This document shows, piece after piece, positions 34,120-36,269 of a stretch of 36,269 nt of DNA. Numbering within the stretch: the stretch's first letter is position 1; each line of letters starts with the position of its first letter. This stretch comes from Paracoccaceae bacterium (lineage in GTDB: Bacteria; Pseudomonadota; Alphaproteobacteria; Rhodobacterales; Rhodobacteraceae), in assembly GCA_011389685.1 (NCBI GenBank), contig JAABTV010000037.1, positions 1-36,269 on the forward strand, given 5' to 3'. The position numbers and the translations under genes are program-made. Below the pieces are notes generated by a model that worked only from the letters and a program-made list of their open reading frames with translations, was not told the origin of the DNA and did not search any database.

Positions 34120-34140
34120 GGGCCGGGACGATCCCGGCCC
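34120..34140 (-). other. Intercistronic hairpin between the DmdC-like gene and the small RHH-like gene
   Basis: GGGCCGGGA (34120-34128) pairs perfectly with TCCCGGCCC (34132-34140) around a 3-base loop. It lies 5 bases after the stop of the DmdC-like gene and has no T-run on the minus strand, so partial attenuation, processing or mRNA stabilisation is more likely than full termination. Confidence 0.65.
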
Positions 34141-34144
34141 CAAC

Positions 34145-35920
34145 TCAGAACGCCTCGGCGTCCAGCGCCATCACAGGGTCGGCCCCGCTTTCGATTCGCG
34201 CAAGGTGCATGGCCGTGGCGGGCAGGCGGCGGGTCATGTAATAGCGCCCGGTGGTGAGCTTTGTCTCGTGGAACGCGGCGTCCGGGGTTCCATCCTCCAG
34301 CGCCTTGAGCGACGCGCGCGCCATCATGGCCCACATCAGGCCAAGGCAGACATGGCCGAAGAGATGCATGAAATCGTTTGACCCGGACAGCGCCGCGTTG
34401 GGGTTCTTCATGCCGTTCTGCATGAAATACATGCCCGCCGCCTGGAGATCCTTGGACGCTTTCTTGAGCGGCTCGACGAAATCGGCCATGCCCTCGACAT
34501 CCTTGTTCTCGGAGCAGAAAGTCTTGACCAGGTCGAGATAGGCCATGACATGCTTGCCGCCGTCCTGGGCCAGCTTGCGGCCGACGAGGTCGAGCGCCTG
34601 AACGCCGTTGGCACCCTCGTAGATCATGGCGATGCGGGCGTCGCGGGCGAATTGGGACATGCCCCATTCCTCGATATAGCCATGACCGCCAAAGACCTGC
34701 TGGGCCGTTATCGTCATGTCGAAGCCCTCGTCGGTGAGGAAGCCCTTGATGACCGGGGTCATCAGCGAGATGAGGCCGTCGGCGTCCTCGTCCTCGGCGC
34801 GGTGCGCCTTGTCGATCAGCGAGGCCCCCCAGAGGATGAAGGCGCGCGCGCCTTCGACAAAGCTTTTCTGATCCATCAGCATGCGGCGCACATCGGGGTG
34901 CACGATCAGCGGATCGGCGGGGCCGTCGGGGTTCTTGGCGCCGGTCGCGTCGCGGCCCTGAAGCCGGTCCTTGGCATAGGCCAGCGCGTTCTGATAGGCC
35001 ACGTCGGCCTGTGCCAGCCCCTGCATGCCGACGCCGATGCGGGCCTCGTTCATCATCGTGAACATGGCGCGCATGCCCTTGTGTTTCTCGCCCAGCAGCC
35101 AGCCGGTCGCACCGTCATAATCCATCACGCAGGTCGAATTGCCGTGGATGCCCATCTTTTCTTCGAGCTTGCCACAGGTGACACCATTGCGATTGCCCAG
35201 GCTGCCATCGTCCTTGACGAGAAACTTCGGCACGATGAAAAGCGACACGCCCTTGATGCCCTCGGGGCCGCCGGGGATCTTGGCCAGAACGAGATGGATG
35301 ATGTTCTCGGCCATCTCGTGTTCGCCCGACGAGATGAAGATCTTCTGACCTGTCAGCTTGTAGCTGCCGTCGTCCTGCGGCTCGGCCTTGGTGCGCATCA
35401 GCCCGAGATCGGTGCCGCAATGCGGCTCGGTCAGGTTCATGGTGCCGGTCCATTGGCACGAGACCATGTTGGGAAGGTAGGTGTCTTTCTGGGCGTCGCT
35501 GCCATGGGCAAGGATGGCCGAGGCCGCGCCATGGGTCAGGCCCTGATACATGGTAAAGGCCTGGTTGGCGGCGGAAAACATCTCGCCCACAGCCGTGCCC
35601 AGAACGTAAGGCATGTTCTGCCCGCCATATTCCTCGGGCATGTCGAGCCCGGGCCAGCCGCCCTCACGGACCTGGTCGAACGCCTCCTGGAACCCGGTGG
35701 GCACGCGCACGACGCCGTTTTCCAGCTTGCAGCCCTTGGTGTCGCCCACGGCGTTGAGCGGCGCGATCACCTCGGAGGTGAGCTTGCCGGCCTCTTCGAG
35801 CACGGCGGAGGTGAAATCCGGTTCAAGCTCGGCATAGCCGGGCACGTCGGATTGCGAGACGTGGAGCACGTCATGCAGCACATATTGCAGGTCCTTGGTC
35901 GGTGCAGTGTAGCTGGGCAT
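34145..35920 (-). CDS. Acyl-CoA dehydrogenase, DmdC-like (about 590-residue class)
   Basis: A 591-residue flavoprotein of the large acyl-CoA dehydrogenase class with an extra C-terminal helical domain. [17 protein letters not shown] and [15 protein letters not shown] are substrate and flavin motifs. [18 protein letters not shown] holds the catalytic Glu435. The class includes DmdC, 3-methylmercaptopropionyl-CoA dehydrogenase of marine DMSP breakdown, but roseobacters carry several paralogues with other acyl-CoA substrates. No dmdB or dmdD is seen here, so DMSP use is not shown. AGGACAAG precedes the ATG at 35920. It is the first enzyme gene after the MerR regulator. Confidence 0.92.
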   Translation of the reverse strand: MPSYTAPTKDLQYVLHDVLHVSQSDVPGYAELEPDFTSAVLEEAGKLTSEVIAPLNAVGDTKGCKLENGVVRVPTGFQEAFDQVREGGWPGLDMPEEYGGQNMPYVLGTAVGEMFSAANQAFTMYQGLTHGAASAILAHGSDAQKDTYLPNMVSCQWTGTMNLTEPHCGTDLGLMRTKAEPQDDGSYKLTGQKIFISSGEHEMAENIIHLVLAKIPGGPEGIKGVSLFIVPKFLVKDDGSLGNRNGVTCGKLEEKMGIHGNSTCVMDYDGATGWLLGEKHKGMRAMFTMMNEARIGVGMQGLAQADVAYQNALAYAKDRLQGRDATGAKNPDGPADPLIVHPDVRRMLMDQKSFVEGARAFILWGASLIDKAHRAEDEDADGLISLMTPVIKGFLTDEGFDMTITAQQVFGGHGYIEEWGMSQFARDARIAMIYEGANGVQALDLVGRKLAQDGGKHVMAYLDLVKTFCSENKDVEGMADFVEPLKKASKDLQAAGMYFMQNGMKNPNAALSGSNDFMHLFGHVCLGLMWAMMARASLKALEDGTPDAAFHETKLTTGRYYMTRRLPATAMHLARIESGADPVMALDAEAF

Positions 35921-35966
35921 GGGTCTTGTCCTGTTGGCGGAATGTTCGGGTCGGGCGAAAGCGGCC

Positions 35967-36269
35967 TTATTCGGCGGCTTTCCTGGTCTGGTTCATCGAC
36001 GCGATGATCTTGGCGCCCCAGTCGAGTTGATCCTTGAGTTCCGTGATCGCCTCGTCGAGTTCGGCGCGCTGGCGTTCCATGTCGGCCAGGCGGTCCTGGG
36101 CGATCTCATAGGTGCGCTGAAGCTGGGTCTGTTGCTGGTCGCCAATGTTGTAAAGTTCTAGCAACTGGCGGATTTCCTCGAGCGAGAATCCGAACCGCTT
36201 GCCGCGCAGGATCAGCTTGAGCCGGGCGCGGTCGCTCTTGGTGAACAGGCGTTTCTGACCCTCACGGAT
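35967..36269 (-). CDS. MerR-family transcriptional regulator, N-terminus cut by window end
   Basis: The frame is open to the last base of the window, so the start is missing; 100 residues are visible. [20 protein letters not shown] and [18 protein letters not shown] are the wing and second helix of a MerR DNA-binding domain. A long coiled-coil ([34 protein letters not shown]) follows and serves for dimerisation. The C-terminus has no cysteine-rich metal site, so a metal sensor is unlikely. It lies 46 bases before the DmdC-like gene and probably controls the fatty-acid oxidation genes, as LiuR-type MerR proteins do in other proteobacteria. Confidence 0.88.
   Translation of the reverse strand: MREGQKRLFTKSDRARLKLILRGKRFGFSLEEIRQLLELYNIGDQQQTQLQRTYEIAQDRLADMERQRAELDEAITELKDQLDWGAKIIASMNQTRKAAE

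Noticed and set aside
1..36269. tRNA, rRNA or CRISPR features
   Set aside because: No cloverleaf-like segment, rRNA sequence or regularly spaced repeats were recognised on either strand by eye.

Overview
The window is a chromosomal stretch of a high-GC alphaproteobacterium, almost certainly a member of the Rhodobacteraceae (Roseobacter/Paracoccus side). The indications are a class I (archaeal-type) lysyl-tRNA synthetase, a c550-type cytochrome c next to an aa3 oxidase subunit I gene that stands apart from the other oxidase genes, a DmdC-like acyl-CoA dehydrogenase, a LexA box of the alphaproteobacterial type (GTTC-N7-GTTC), and dispersed intergenic repeats of a kind I associate with this family. 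Coding density is high. I see no rRNA, tRNA, CRISPR array, prophage or complete insertion sequence.

Layout. 1-4.5 kb: the 3' end of pnp with its terminator, a 1-Cys peroxiredoxin, an aldehyde dehydrogenase, a kinase-fold protein with an unusual C-terminus, and trxC. 4.5-7.3 kb: a small membrane protein, a DUF302/L,D-transpeptidase pair, a cold-shock protein, and a single-copy REP-associated tyrosine transposase (RAYT) whose stop codon lies in an inverted pair of REP hairpins. 7.3-12.4 kb: ettA, nadD, dacB (PBP4), then a second L,D-transpeptidase with a TerB-like gene. 12.6-17.6 kb: lysS (class I), a DUF4336 protein preceded by another REP-like hairpin, a DUF4864 protein, a two-gene set with a peptidoglycan-binding protein, and a DUF2244 protein. 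17.7-20.1 kb: ctaD and the cytochrome c gene, with a perfect FNR-type box upstream of ctaD. 20.2-24.7 kb: lipB, an imuB-like gene with a LexA box over its start codon, a YqcI/YcgG-family protein, and cobL. 24.9-28.1 kb: a glutathionyl-hydroquinone reductase-type GST, a degenerate receiver protein, a sulfotransferase-like protein, and a nitrilase. 28.3-36.3 kb: a minus-strand fatty-acid oxidation block.

How the genes work together. The last block reads, in transcription order, MerR-family regulator (cut by the window end), DmdC-like acyl-CoA dehydrogenase, a 70-residue ribbon-helix-helix-like protein, LCAD-like acyl-CoA dehydrogenase, a 301-bp gap holding two inverted copies of a dispersed repeat, a GST, a thiolase, and a bifunctional enoyl-CoA hydratase/3-hydroxyacyl-CoA dehydrogenase. 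Together these supply the enzymatic steps of acyl-CoA beta-oxidation, with a regulator at the head. The cell-wall genes (two YkuD-type enzymes, dacB, a PG_binding_1 protein) are clustered but not in one operon. ctaD and the cytochrome c gene encode an electron donor and part of its oxidase.

The most unusual signals are the RAYT/REP system with a further REP-like copy 7 kb away, the solitary imuB-like gene with both a start-overlapping LexA box and a C10 homopolymer, the FNR box at ctaD, the small RHH-like protein inside the beta-oxidation operon, and the receiver protein missing key residues. No single locus looks like a wholly new multi-gene system.
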